Assembly: GCF_030373445.1 (NCBI RefSeq)
Contig: NZ_JAUCYU010000016.1
Span: 1-64,000 of the forward strand
Length of the DNA: 64,000 nucleotides
Reading direction: 5' to 3'
DNA from: Roseovarius sp.
GTDB lineage: Bacteria; Pseudomonadota; Alphaproteobacteria; Rhodobacterales; Rhodobacteraceae
The notes beneath the pieces are model-generated. The model was not told the origin of the DNA and ran no database searches. It saw nothing but the letters and a program-made list of their open reading frames with translations. How positions within the stretch are numbered: position 1 is the first letter of the stretch; each line of letters begins with the position of its first letter. Of the stretch, positions 40,064-49,036 are shown piece by piece. The position numbers were made by a program, and so were the translations under genes.

Positions 40064-41209
40064 ATGATCCCTGCCAGACAGGCCATCAACCTGCACAATG
40101 CCATCCCATTCTGGATGTCGCTGCTGCTCGTGCCCGTTGCCATTCTCGGCGCCACCGTCGGCGGCTGGACGGTGATCCTCCTGCCCATCGTGACGTGGTA
40201 TTTCTTCTCGATCCTCGATGCCATCCTCGGCCTCAACCTCGACAATGCCGACCCCGAGACGGGCGAGGACGACCTGACATGGTACAAGGCCATCACGCTG
40301 GTCTGGCCGCCGGTGCAGTTCGCCCTGCTCTTCGGGCTGATCTGGTACGTCACCGGCCCGGGCGATGCCCATCTCTCGGCGCTGGAAACCATCGTGCTGT
40401 TCTTCGGCGTGGGGGTCATCACCGGCACCGTGGGCATCAACTACTCCCACGAACTCATGCACCAGAAGGACCGCGGCGAACGCTTCCTCGGCGACGTGCT
40501 GCTGTCGATGGTGCTCTACTCCCATTTCCGCTCCGAACACCTGCAGGTGCATCACCGCCATGTCGGCACCCCGCGCGACCCGGTGACGGCGCGCTACAAC
40601 GAGGGGTTTCACCGCTTCTTCCCGCGCGTGCTGATCGGTTCGCTGAAATCCGCCTTCAAGGCCGAAAAGGCCATGCTTGCCCGCAAGGGCCTGCCCTGGA
40701 CGGACCTCTCCAACCCGTTCTTCCGCTACTGGGCCCTGCAGGGCTTCATGCTGCTCCTCGCCATCCTGATCGGCGGCTGGGCCGGGCTTTTCCTGTTCCT
40801 CTGGCAGGCCTTCGTCGCGGTCTGGCAACTCGAACTCGTCAACTATGTCGAGCATTACGGCCTCACCCGCAAGCACCTGGGCGAGGGCAAGTACGAACAC
40901 GTCAAACCCCAGCATAGCTGGAACGCGGCGCACAAGGCCTCGAACTGGCTGCTGATCAACCTCCAGCGCCATTCCGACCACCACTACAAGCCCGACCGAC
41001 GCTTTCCGCTCCTTCAGAACTACGGCGTCGACGAGGCGCCGCAACTGCCCTACGGCTACCCGATCATGACCATGGCGGCGATGGTGCCCCCGGTCTGGCG
41101 CCGGGTGATGAACCCCCGCGTGCGCCAGTGGCGGCAGATGTACTACCCCGAGATCACCGACTGGCTGCCCTACAACAAGGCAAAGAACCCCTTGCCGCGC
41201 GGCGCCTGA
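40064..41209 (+). CDS. alkB: Alkane 1-monooxygenase
   Basis: A 381-residue membrane di-iron hydroxylase for alkanes or related fatty chains. The nine-histidine metal site is spread over HELMH (about residue 125), HLQVHHRH (about 155), the NYVEHYG segment (about 250) and LQRHSDHHY (about 292). Transmembrane segments cover residues 10-30, 32-55, 85-105, 107-125 and 215-245. The electron donors rubredoxin and rubredoxin reductase are not adjacent. GAGGAG precedes the ATG at 40064. Length fits family members in marine bacteria. Confidence 0.93.
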   Translation: MIPARQAINLHNAIPFWMSLLLVPVAILGATVGGWTVILLPIVTWYFFSILDAILGLNLDNADPETGEDDLTWYKAITLVWPPVQFALLFGLIWYVTGPGDAHLSALETIVLFFGVGVITGTVGINYSHELMHQKDRGERFLGDVLLSMVLYSHFRSEHLQVHHRHVGTPRDPVTARYNEGFHRFFPRVLIGSLKSAFKAEKAMLARKGLPWTDLSNPFFRYWALQGFMLLLAILIGGWAGLFLFLWQAFVAVWQLELVNYVEHYGLTRKHLGEGKYEHVKPQHSWNAAHKASNWLLINLQRHSDHHYKPDRRFPLLQNYGVDEAPQLPYGYPIMTMAAMVPPVWRRVMNPRVRQWRQMYYPEITDWLPYNKAKNPLPRGA

Positions 41210-41230
41210 CACGACGCGCCGCCTGCGCGT

Positions 41231-41258
41231 CTTCCGGCCGGAGTACCCCGGGGGAGTC
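41231..41258 (+). repeat. Partial copy of the CTTC-GGCCG/CCCGGGGG intergenic repeat
   Basis: CTTCCGGCCGGAGTACCCCG followed by GGGGAGTC, 21 bases after the alkB stop, matches the central part of the two longer repeats at 50927 and 51467 (CTTCTGGCCGCAAGTATCCCG). A short stem (TTGAAATC and GATTCCAA) follows at 41260-41281. It is one of three related intergenic elements. Confidence 0.5.
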
Positions 41259-41314
41259 GTTGAAATCCTTATGGATTCCAACGCTAGGCGCAGCGCGCCC
41301 TCCCGCGGGTCAGG

Positions 41315-41707
41315 TCACTGAACCCGCGTCCAGGTCTGCCCCCGGCAGAACACCGCGACACACCCCTCGACGGTCAGGGTGTTCCCGTTCAGAGACATCT
41401 TCGAATTGTAGGTCTTGCCCCGGTCCGGCGCCCAGATCTTGCCGTTGCCGTACTGCCCGCCGCCTTCGGCCTGCATGTCCCACAGCATCCGCTTGTTGAG
41501 ATGCTCGTAGCTGTCGTTCGACTGGCCCTGCGCGTCGAACGCCTTGCGGATCGCGCCACAGATCGCCTCACCACAGCCGTAGACACTTACATGCAGGTAG
41601 CCGCCGCTGTCGCCCGGCTCGGTCTTCCACGTGCCTTCCACCGGATCGGCGAACGCCGCGCCCGCGCTCAGGCCCAGCGCCGCAATGGTCATTGCTAGTC
41701 GTTTCAT
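41315..41707 (-). CDS. Secreted DUF2147 protein
   Basis: A 130-residue protein with signal peptide (residues 1-20, ending AFA) and a DUF2147 domain: GTWKTEPGDSGGYLHVSVYGCGEAICGAIRKAF, then LWDMQAEGGGQYGNGKIWAPDRGKTYNSKMSLNGNTLTVEGCVAVFCRGQTW. Four cysteines at positions typical of the family may form disulfides. A secreted beta-barrel-like fold with unknown function, sometimes found in outer envelope contexts. GGGAGGAG precedes the ATG at 41707. It is convergent with alkB. Confidence 0.85.
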   Translation of the reverse strand: MKRLAMTIAALGLSAGAAFADPVEGTWKTEPGDSGGYLHVSVYGCGEAICGAIRKAFDAQGQSNDSYEHLNKRMLWDMQAEGGGQYGNGKIWAPDRGKTYNSKMSLNGNTLTVEGCVAVFCRGQTWTRVQ

Positions 41708-41843
41708 AGGTTCTCCTCCCTTTAAAACATGGCCGCAGCTTGGCGAGGGTTCCCGCAACCGATCAAGTCTGACGTCGGGTCGCGTTGCATTTTTCGCAGC
41801 GTCATGCCAAAGCCCCGTTCGGCAGCAGAAGGAGCCCGTGCCG

Positions 41844-42566
41844 ATGATCCTCTACCCCGCGATCGACCTCAAGGACGGCCAGGCCGTCCGCCTGCTCAAG
41901 GGCGAGATGGACAAGGCCACCGTCTTCAACGACGACCCGGCCAGCCAGGCGGCGCAATTCGTCGAGGCGGGCTGCGAATGGCTGCACCTCGTCGACCTGA
42001 ACGGCGCCTTCGCGGGCGAGCCGGTAAACGCCGCCGCCGTCGAGGCGATCCTAGAGCGTGTCTCCGTCCCCACCCAGCTTGGCGGCGGCATCCGCGACAT
42101 GGCCACAATCGAACGCTGGCTCGAAAAGGGCCTCAAGCGCGTCATCCTCGGCACCGTGGCAGTGGAAAACCCCGCGCTGGTGCGCGAGGCCGCCTCCGCC
42201 TTCCCCGGGCAGGTGGCCGTCGGCATCGACGCCCGCAACGGCCTCGTCGCCACCCGCGGCTGGGCCGAGAAAACCGACGTACAGGTCACCGACCTCGCGC
42301 AATCCTTCGAAGACGCCGGCGTCGCCGCGATCATCTACACCGACATCAACCGCGACGGCGCCATGCAGGGCCCCAACATCGAGGCCACGGCGGCGCTGGC
42401 CAACGCCGTCTCGATCCCCGTCATCGCCTCCGGCGGCGTCTCCAGCCTCGACGACCTGCTGGCACTCCGCGATTGCGGCGCGCCGCTCAACGGCGCCATC
42501 TCCGGCCGCGCCCTCTACGACGGCGCGCTCGACCTGAAGGAAGCGCTCGCCGCCCTCAAGCCGTAA
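41844..42566 (+). CDS. hisA: Phosphoribosylformimino-5-aminoimidazole carboxamide ribotide isomerase
   Basis: A 240-residue beta/alpha-barrel enzyme of histidine synthesis. The catalytic Asp of strand 1 is in YPAIDLKDGQAVRL (about residue 8) and that of strand 5 in IYTDINRDGAMQGPN (about 130); the two phosphate sites are QLGGGIRDMATI (strand 3) and IASGGVSSLDDL (strand 7). Length fits the family. A GGAG site lies before the ATG at 41844. Other his genes are not seen around it, so it stands alone here, followed by a hairpin. Confidence 0.95.
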   Translation: MILYPAIDLKDGQAVRLLKGEMDKATVFNDDPASQAAQFVEAGCEWLHLVDLNGAFAGEPVNAAAVEAILERVSVPTQLGGGIRDMATIERWLEKGLKRVILGTVAVENPALVREAASAFPGQVAVGIDARNGLVATRGWAEKTDVQVTDLAQSFEDAGVAAIIYTDINRDGAMQGPNIEATAALANAVSIPVIASGGVSSLDDLLALRDCGAPLNGAISGRALYDGALDLKEALAALKP

Positions 42567-42571
42567 CACCC

Positions 42572-42593
42572 GCCCCGGCCCCCGAGCCGGGGC
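42572..42593. terminator. GC-rich hairpin after hisA
   Basis: GCCCCGGC and GCCGGGGC form an eight-base stem around a six-base loop (CCCCGA) at 42572-42593, between the convergent hisA and EF-G-like genes. A very similar stem occurs at 55395. No U-run follows on either side, so the effect on transcription is uncertain. Confidence 0.5.
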
Positions 42594-42606
42594 CTCGTGC
42601 CCAACT

Positions 42607-44517
42607 TCAAGCCTTCGCCAACTCCTCTGCCCGAACCTCGGTGTAATGGTCGAACTCGGCGGTGAACCACGCCGTCCCCCGCGCCGCACTCGCCAGCGTA
42701 TGCGTCAGCTCGTCCAGCGCCGTCATCGGTAGCATGGCGCGGAACACGTCCCACCCGGCGGCGGTCGGGTGGCCCTCGAACCCCATCACCTGTCCCTTCA
42801 TCCCCGAGATCGTCGGCACCAGCCCCCCGGCATAAACCGACGGCACATGGATCAGCACCTGCGCGATCGGCTCCAGCACCGTCGCCCCGCTCTCCGCCAT
42901 CGCCTCCTTCATCGCGTTCTTCCCGGCGGTGCGGAAGGCAAAGTCGGAACTGTCGACCGAATGGTGCTTGCCGTCCTTAAGCGTCACGCTCACGTCGACC
43001 ACCGGAAAGCCGTTCGGCCCCTCGGTCAGGGCATCCCGCACCCCGGCCTCGACCGCCGGGATATAGTTGCGCGGCACGGCGCCCCCTTTCACCACCTCGT
43101 CAAAGGCAACGCCCGTCCCACGCGCCAACGGCATCACGTCGATCACCACGTCGGCGAACTGTCCCGCCCCGCCCGACTGCTTGCGATGCCGGTGATGGCA
43201 GGTGACCGGCTTGCGGATCGTCTCGCGATAGGCGGGCGGCACGTGATGCTCCGTCACCTCGATCCCGAACCCGTCGGCAAGCTTCGACGCCAACCGCCGG
43301 AAATGCTGCGGCCCCTGCCCGCACAACACGGCATGACCCGACTGCGCATCCTGCTCGACCCGTATCCCGGTATCGATCTCCGACAACCGCTCCAGCGCCG
43401 ATGACAGCCTTGCCTCGTCCCGCTCATGCGCCGGCTCGATCAGCCGCCGGTACCCCGGCTCATGCGCCTGTGCCCATTCCGGCAGCGGATGAGCCGACCC
43501 GGCCTCGTACACCTCGCCGGCCTTCAAATGGTCCGACTTCATCGTCAGCCCCACATCCCCCGGCGCCAACTCCGGCAGGGGCGACTTCGCATCGAGCCCG
43601 GTGATGCTCCCCACCGCCTTGCCGCCCAGCGGCTTGCCATTGCCCACGCCATCGCCCAGCGCCCTTACCATCACCGTCTTGCCAAGATGCTTCACGTGAT
43701 CGGCCAGCAGCCCCACGGCCACCGATGTCGCCCCTTCAGACAACCGCTCGCGGGCCACCTCGACCCCCGGCGCCTCGTGCCTCAAGGACTTCATCAGCCG
43801 CAGCATCCCGTTGCGATGCTCGGCCGAGCCCATCAGCGCGGGCACGAGGTCATGATGCTGCAACACGCTCGTCGCGGTGTGATAGACATCCTCGGTCAGC
43901 GGCTGCCTGTCCTCGATCAGCTGCTCCATCAGCCCGTCATCGAAATCCGCCAGCGCCTCCAGCAGGTGCTCCCGAGCCTCCTGCTCGCGGCTCGCCACGC
44001 TGTCGGGGATCTCGACCAGCGCCGACGGCTCCCCCTCCCGGTACTGCCAGGCCCGCTCCGATATCAGGTCCACCGCACCGACGATCTGCCCATCCTCGCG
44101 AATAGGCACCTGCCGCAATGCAATCCCGTGCCGGCAATACACCTGCAACGAAGCGATCACCTCGCTCATCCGGCCCGCCGCCGCATCCACCCGGTTCACA
44201 AAAAGAAAGCAGGGAACCCCTGCTTCTTCGATCACCCGGAAATAGGGGGCCGCCAGCACCGCGGCCTCGGGATCGGCCCCGACGCAGAGCACCGCCGCAT
44301 CGCTCCCCGCCAGCGCGGGCCCCGCCGTCGACAGGTTTTCCGCACCACCGGCAATATCCACCGCCGTCCAGTCGTCGCCCATGAAACCGAACTGGCTCAC
44401 CTTCGCCACGCCGGGAATATCCAGCACCTGAGCGCGCTGCTCCTCCAGCCCGATCAGCCCCTCCACCAATGTCGATTTACCGGATTGCGATGGTCCGAGA
44501 ACCGTAAAGACCCGCAT
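42607..44517 (-). CDS. Elongation factor G-like GTPase paralogue
   Basis: A 636-residue translational GTPase of the EF-G type, shorter than the usual 690. G1 is FTVLGPSQSGKSTLVEGLI (residues 4-22), G4 NRVDA (about 110), while the G3 region reads VDIAGGAENL instead of DTPGH. Domains II-V follow (TVMVRALGDGVGNGKPLGGKAVGSI, HHRHRKQSGGAGQFADVVIDVMPLARG and the EPIAQVLIHVPSVYAGGLVPTISGMKGQVMG stretch). Such paralogues (fusA2-like) occur beside a normal fusA; their role is unclear. The altered G3 suggests modified or lost GTP hydrolysis. The ATG at 44517 opens the G1 motif. Confidence 0.85.
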   Translation of the reverse strand: MRVFTVLGPSQSGKSTLVEGLIGLEEQRAQVLDIPGVAKVSQFGFMGDDWTAVDIAGGAENLSTAGPALAGSDAAVLCVGADPEAAVLAAPYFRVIEEAGVPCFLFVNRVDAAAGRMSEVIASLQVYCRHGIALRQVPIREDGQIVGAVDLISERAWQYREGEPSALVEIPDSVASREQEAREHLLEALADFDDGLMEQLIEDRQPLTEDVYHTATSVLQHHDLVPALMGSAEHRNGMLRLMKSLRHEAPGVEVARERLSEGATSVAVGLLADHVKHLGKTVMVRALGDGVGNGKPLGGKAVGSITGLDAKSPLPELAPGDVGLTMKSDHLKAGEVYEAGSAHPLPEWAQAHEPGYRRLIEPAHERDEARLSSALERLSEIDTGIRVEQDAQSGHAVLCGQGPQHFRRLASKLADGFGIEVTEHHVPPAYRETIRKPVTCHHRHRKQSGGAGQFADVVIDVMPLARGTGVAFDEVVKGGAVPRNYIPAVEAGVRDALTEGPNGFPVVDVSVTLKDGKHHSVDSSDFAFRTAGKNAMKEAMAESGATVLEPIAQVLIHVPSVYAGGLVPTISGMKGQVMGFEGHPTAAGWDVFRAMLPMTALDELTHTLASAARGTAWFTAEFDHYTEVRAEELAKA

Positions 44518-44730
44518 GATGTTCCTCCCTGTTTCAAGCCAGCGTTCCGCTGCCCGAACACAGGAGGGGCGACCATCGCCACCGCGACCCTGTCTTGCCT
44601 GCAATCTGCCCTTCCCGCCGGTCACGGCCTGACCTTGCGGCCGGCGCCTGTTTCGGCAGTCTCGGTCCTGTCACTGTCGGTCATCGCGGCGGCACCCGTC
44701 AAGAAAACTGTGCGGCGCCCGCCGTGCCGG

Positions 44731-45813
44731 TCAAAGCCCGCCCACATCCTCGGGCGCGATCGCCACCGTCTTGATGACCGCATGACAGGCCGCGCCAACC
44801 TCCAGGCCCAGCGCCTGCGCCGAGCGCCGCGTCACCCGCGCCAGAACGGTTCCGGCGGGCGTCTCCAGCGACACCAGCGTGCCCGGCCCGTCCCCCGGCC
44901 GAATCGCCGAGACCGTCCCCGGCAGCAGGTTCAGCGCCGACAGCCCCACCGGTTTCTCCCGCGCCAATATCACGTCATGCGCCGCCACGCGCACCCGCAC
45001 CTCGCGCCCGACCTCCTGCGCCACCATTGGCAGGAACAGCGCCGCGCCGCCCGCCTCCAACTCGGTCAGCCCGTCGTCGTGGTGCCGCGCCACCCTGGCC
45101 ACCAGCAGCGCCCCGGCGCCCCGCACCCCCGTCGGCATCACCTCCGGATCGCTCAGCACCTCGCCCGCCGGCCCCTGCCGGACGACCTTGCCGTCCTGCA
45201 GCACCACCACCGTGGTTGCCAGCCTTGCCACCTCCGCCGCAGAATGGCTGACATAGAGGATCGGCACCGACACCTCGTCCCGCAGCCGCTCGAAATACGG
45301 CAGGATCTCCGCCTTCCGCCCCTCGTCCAGCGCCGCCAGCGGCTCGTCCGCCAGCAACAAGCGCGGCCCCGCCAGCAACGCCCGCCCGATTGCCACCCGC
45401 TGCTTCTCACCGCCCGAGAGGCCACCCGGCCGCCGCGACAGCAAATGCCCGATCCCCAGCATGTCGATCACGTGATCCATGCTCTCGGTCGCGCCATTCC
45501 CGGCGAACCACCGCCCATAGGACAGGTTCTGCTTCACCGTCATATGCGGGAAGAGCCGCCCCTCCTGGAAGATATACCCCAGCCTGCGCCGGTGCGGCGG
45601 CAGCCACCGGCCCGCGTCCGTATCGACCAGCACCGCGCCGTCCACCGCCACGCGCCCACGGTCGGGCTTCAACAACCCCGCCACGGCATTGATGACCGAG
45701 GTCTTCCCCGACCCCGACCGACCGAACAGCACCGTCACCCCCGGCGGCGCGTCGAAGGACACGTCCAGCCGGAACCCGCCCAGCGTATGCCCGATATCCA
45801 CCGCCAGCGTCAT
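44731..45813 (-). CDS. modC: Molybdate ABC transporter ATP-binding protein
   Basis: A 360-residue ATPase with Walker A LFGRSGSGKTSVINAVAGL (about residues 29-47), Q-loop YIFQEGRLFPHMTVKQNL, signature GGLSGGEKQRVAIGRALL, Walker B LLLADEPLAALD and switch His YVSHSAAEVA. A C-terminal TOBE domain (VGLSALNLLPGTVSAIRPGDGPGTLVSLETPAGTVLARVTRR) binds molybdate or tungstate. It overlaps modB by ATGA (45810-45813), and modA follows upstream. It powers uptake of molybdate, needed by molybdenum enzymes, including some redox enzymes for amines and N-oxides. Confidence 0.95.
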   Translation of the reverse strand: MTLAVDIGHTLGGFRLDVSFDAPPGVTVLFGRSGSGKTSVINAVAGLLKPDRGRVAVDGAVLVDTDAGRWLPPHRRRLGYIFQEGRLFPHMTVKQNLSYGRWFAGNGATESMDHVIDMLGIGHLLSRRPGGLSGGEKQRVAIGRALLAGPRLLLADEPLAALDEGRKAEILPYFERLRDEVSVPILYVSHSAAEVARLATTVVVLQDGKVVRQGPAGEVLSDPEVMPTGVRGAGALLVARVARHHDDGLTELEAGGAALFLPMVAQEVGREVRVRVAAHDVILAREKPVGLSALNLLPGTVSAIRPGDGPGTLVSLETPAGTVLARVTRRSAQALGLEVGAACHAVIKTVAIAPEDVGGL

Positions 45814-46502
45814 CCGCCCGCCACCCTTGAGGCCGCCCGCCTCGCCACGACCTCGGACAGCAGCAATGCCCCCATCGCGATCACCACCGACACGATCACC
45901 AGCCGCATCGCCGGCCCCTCGCCGCCGGGCACCTGCAAAAACGCATAGACCGCCGAGGGCAGCGTCTGCGTCTGCCCCGGAATGTTGGAAACGAACGTGA
46001 TCGTCGCCCCGAACTCTCCCATCGCCTTGGCGAAGGCCAATATGGCCCCGGCCAAGACCCCCGGCAAAATCAGCGGCAAGGTCACCGTCACGAACACCCA
46101 CGCCCGTGACGCCCCCAAAGTCGCCGCCGCCTCCTCGAGCTTCGGGTCCACCGACTCGATCGACAGCCGTATCGCCCGCACCATCAGCGGAAACGCCATC
46201 ACCCCGGCCGCCAGCGCCGCCCCGGTCCAGCGGAAGGCAAAGACGATTCCCACCTTTTCCAGCAAGCCCCCCACCGGCCCCGTCGTCCCGAAGGTCAGCA
46301 ACAGCAGGTACCCCGTCACCACCGGCGGCAATATCAGCGGCAGGTGCACCAGCCCGTTCACCACCTGCTTGCCCGGAAACCGCCACCTCGCCAGCGCATA
46401 GGCGGTGAAGATGCCAATCGGCAGCGCCACCAGCGTCGCCCAGAACGACACCCGAAGCGACAGCGCCACCGCCTGCCACTCCTCGGGGCCAAGCCATCCC
46501 AT
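45810..46502 (-). CDS. modB: Molybdate ABC transporter permease
   Basis: A 230-residue inner-membrane permease. Segments LSLRVSFWATLVALPIGIFTAYAL, LVHLPLILPPVVTGYLLLLTFG and AMRLVIVSVVIAMGALLLSEVVA are transmembrane; the EAA loop is LEEAAATLGASRAWVFVTVTLP (about residues 125-146). It is the ModB type (MGWLGPEEWQA start). The gene sits 5 bases after modA's stop and overlaps modC by four bases. Confidence 0.95.
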   Translation of the reverse strand: MGWLGPEEWQAVALSLRVSFWATLVALPIGIFTAYALARWRFPGKQVVNGLVHLPLILPPVVTGYLLLLTFGTTGPVGGLLEKVGIVFAFRWTGAALAAGVMAFPLMVRAIRLSIESVDPKLEEAAATLGASRAWVFVTVTLPLILPGVLAGAILAFAKAMGEFGATITFVSNIPGQTQTLPSAVYAFLQVPGGEGPAMRLVIVSVVIAMGALLLSEVVARRAASRVAGG

Positions 46503-46507
46503 GCCGG

Positions 46508-47260
46508 CTAGTCCGCCAGCACGGTGAACCCGTGCCGCTCGAACACCTCGCGCGCCGCCCCGCTTTGCAGATAGCCCAGGAATTCCGCCACCATCGGCCC
46601 CACCCGGCCGCTCATCGCCGCCGCCGGGTAGACGATGGGCGGGTGGCTGTCCTCGGGGAACACGCCCAGCACGCTCACGCCCTCCTCGGCGGCCGCATCG
46701 GTGGCATAGACCACGCCCATCGGCGCCTCGCCGATCGCCACCAGCTTCAGCGCGGCGCGCACGTTGTCGGCCTGCACCACGCGGGGCTCGACCGCCTGCC
46801 ACTGCCCGAGGCTCTCCAGCGCTGCCTTGCCGTAAATCCCCGCCGGCACCGCATCCACCAGCGCCATCGCCAGCCGCCCCTCGCCCAGCATCGCGCCAAG
46901 GTCCATCCGCGGCCCGATCTCCACCGGGTCAGCCGCACCATGCGCAATCAAAACGATCCGGTTGCCCAGCAGGTCGATCCGCGTGCCGTCCTCGACCGTC
47001 CCGGCCTCCTCCAGCCGGTCCATCCAGCCGGGATTGGCCGAGATGAACACATCCGCCGGCGCCCCCAGCTCGATCTGCCGCGCCAGCGCCGACGACCCGG
47101 CATAGGACACCGTCACCTCGTGCCCGGCCGCCGCCTCGAACCCGTCGGCCACCTCGTCCATCGCGTTCTTCAGGCTCGCCGCCGCGAAGACCGTGATCTC
47201 ATCCGCCGCCACCGGCCCCGCCAGCAGGGCCGCCAGCGCAATGGCCACGTACCGTTTCAT
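46508..47260 (-). CDS. modA: Molybdate-binding periplasmic protein
   Basis: A 250-residue substrate-binding protein. Signal peptide MKRYVAIALAALLAGPVAA (1-19). Mature part: DEITVFAAASLKNAMDEVADGFEAAAGHEVTVSYAGSSALARQIELGAPADVFISAN, the ModA signature with oxyanion-binding serines, and VVQADNVRAALKLVAIGEAPMGVVYATDA. Three in-frame ATGs (47272, 47269, 47260) are possible; I chose 47260 for a GGGA just ahead, with low certainty. It delivers molybdate to ModB/ModC. Confidence 0.93.
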   Translation of the reverse strand: MKRYVAIALAALLAGPVAADEITVFAAASLKNAMDEVADGFEAAAGHEVTVSYAGSSALARQIELGAPADVFISANPGWMDRLEEAGTVEDGTRIDLLGNRIVLIAHGAADPVEIGPRMDLGAMLGEGRLAMALVDAVPAGIYGKAALESLGQWQAVEPRVVQADNVRAALKLVAIGEAPMGVVYATDAAAEEGVSVLGVFPEDSHPPIVYPAAAMSGRVGPMVAEFLGYLQSGAAREVFERHGFTVLAD

Positions 47261-47311
47261 CAATCCCATCATGCCGACGGAGTATTGACACCACGGCCCC
47301 GTCCGCAAGCG

Positions 47312-48946
47312 CTAATCCACGCTCTTCAGCCGGCTTCGCTGGATCACCGCCACCACCACCAGCGGCACGACCACCGTCACCACCGCCACCGTGATCAGCA
47401 GCCAGCCCAGCTCCGAATAGTCCTGCTGCATCGTCACCGCCCCGCTTTCCGGGTCCGTCACCTCGCGCCGGATGGTGTAGACCCGGTTGAGATACTTGGT
47501 CCCCAGCGTGCTCGCCGACAGCGCCAGGTTGGTGAACGAGGCCATCACCGCGAAGAACGTGGCCTTCAGGTCCCCCGGAGCGTTCTTCGCGATCCACGCC
47601 AACATCGGGATCATCGCGATCTGCCCCAAGGGCGACTCGATCGCGGTATCGAGGATCGCGATGAACCGCGCATCCACCACGCCCCCGGTCAGTGGCGCGG
47701 TGATATCCTGTATCCCGTAATACAACCCGATATTCGGCAGGGTCAGAACCCCCGCCGCCAGCGTCAGCAGCACCACGATATAGACGATCGACCGATGCGC
47801 CATCAGCGGCCGCAGCACCACCATCCCTGCCAGCGTCAGCACCGAGGTAATCAGCGACAGCACCGACAGGAACTGCTGGTCGAACCCCAGCACGTCGATG
47901 TTGAACCACGCCACCCCGTCGCCCGGCCGCGGCACGGCGCGAAAGGCGAAGATGATCACCGCCGTCCCGATCAGCGTCCTCGCCTGCGCCTCCGGCAGCA
48001 CCGCCACCAGCTGCCGCATGAGCAGGATCACGATGATCAGCGACCCGCCAAAGATGATCTCCTGCCCGTAGGGCACCTGGCCCAGCCCGAAGATCAGCGT
48101 CAGCGCCACGAAGGCACCGCCGCCGATGAAATACCACATGTTGGGCCTGGTCTCCTCGTCGGGCCGGGCAAAGGCCGCCTCGACCTCCTCGCGCGCCAGC
48201 CCCTGCCGCTCAAGCCGGCGCTTCTTCACCGCCTTCTGCACCCCGGCCAGTACCACGCCCGAGACCGAGATCACCGGGATCGCCAGCGCCGCCAGGTAGA
48301 TATCGGCGTAGATCTCCGCCTTCGCCGCCGGGCTCAGCGCCTCGATGCCCCGGAACATGTAGATATTGAGCGCCGCCACCACCACCGTGCCGGAAATCAG
48401 CGCGAACCGGCCCAGCGTCTGCATGGTCACATGCATCGCCTTCTCGTCCTCGTCCGAGATCGGGTTGCCCGCGCTGTCGACCTTCGGCACCGCCTCCACC
48501 GACATGGCATCGGCCACCGCGTCCTGCAGTACCACGCCACAGGGCGCCAGCAGGAAGCTCGTCACGTACCACGAGCTCAGCGGCATCACCGCCGCCATCA
48601 TCTCGCGCTCGGTCAGCACGAGGTACATGATGAAGACGCTCGCCGCCAGAAGCCCGGCGCCGATCCAGACCAGCAGCCATTTCCACTTCCAGATGATGTC
48701 GACCAGGTGCCCCAGCGGCATCTTCAGCGCCCAGGGCAGCCCCGCCCAGAAGGCCAGCCCGGCCAGGTAGGCGGCCGACAGATCGAGGTAATCCTTGACG
48801 AAGAACGTGCCCACGATCGCCGTCAGCCCGGTGAACCCGTAGGCGAAATAGACCATCAGCGGCGGCAGGAACGACCATCGCACCTGCCGGCCCAGGTCGA
48901 AAATGACCGCGTCGATCCAACCCTTGCGCGCCCCGGCTTCCGTCAT
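47312..48946 (-). CDS. Multi-pass permease of the BT1/FBT (folate-biopterin transporter) type
   Basis: A 544-residue membrane protein with about twelve hydrophobic segments; the first two are LPPLMVYFAYGFTGLTAIVGTFF and YLAGLAFWAGLPWALKMPLGHLVDIIW. The PWALKMPLGHLVDIIWKWKW stretch and the later LAPCGVVLQDAVADAMSVEAVP, in place of MFS motif A, resemble BT1 family proteins of the major facilitator superfamily. A cytoplasmic loop (residues 240-275, charged) separates the halves. The substrate is unknown; folates or pteridines are possible since TMAO demethylation uses tetrahydrofolate, but this is speculation. The ATG at 48946 lies in a good methionine context (MTEAGARKGW). Confidence 0.75.
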   Translation of the reverse strand: MTEAGARKGWIDAVIFDLGRQVRWSFLPPLMVYFAYGFTGLTAIVGTFFVKDYLDLSAAYLAGLAFWAGLPWALKMPLGHLVDIIWKWKWLLVWIGAGLLAASVFIMYLVLTEREMMAAVMPLSSWYVTSFLLAPCGVVLQDAVADAMSVEAVPKVDSAGNPISDEDEKAMHVTMQTLGRFALISGTVVVAALNIYMFRGIEALSPAAKAEIYADIYLAALAIPVISVSGVVLAGVQKAVKKRRLERQGLAREEVEAAFARPDEETRPNMWYFIGGGAFVALTLIFGLGQVPYGQEIIFGGSLIIVILLMRQLVAVLPEAQARTLIGTAVIIFAFRAVPRPGDGVAWFNIDVLGFDQQFLSVLSLITSVLTLAGMVVLRPLMAHRSIVYIVVLLTLAAGVLTLPNIGLYYGIQDITAPLTGGVVDARFIAILDTAIESPLGQIAMIPMLAWIAKNAPGDLKATFFAVMASFTNLALSASTLGTKYLNRVYTIRREVTDPESGAVTMQQDYSELGWLLITVAVVTVVVPLVVVAVIQRSRLKSVD

Positions 48947-49036
48947 CGGCTCTCCTTCTGTCGCTCCGCTCAGCCTAGGGGCCCACCCCCGGCCCTATCA
49001 ATCAACGTCCCCGCACGAGCGCGTGACCGCACCCGC

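Noticed and set aside
43426..45948. An 840-codon open frame on the plus strand
   Set aside because: It is antisense to the EF-G-like gene and modC, whose motifs are unmistakable.
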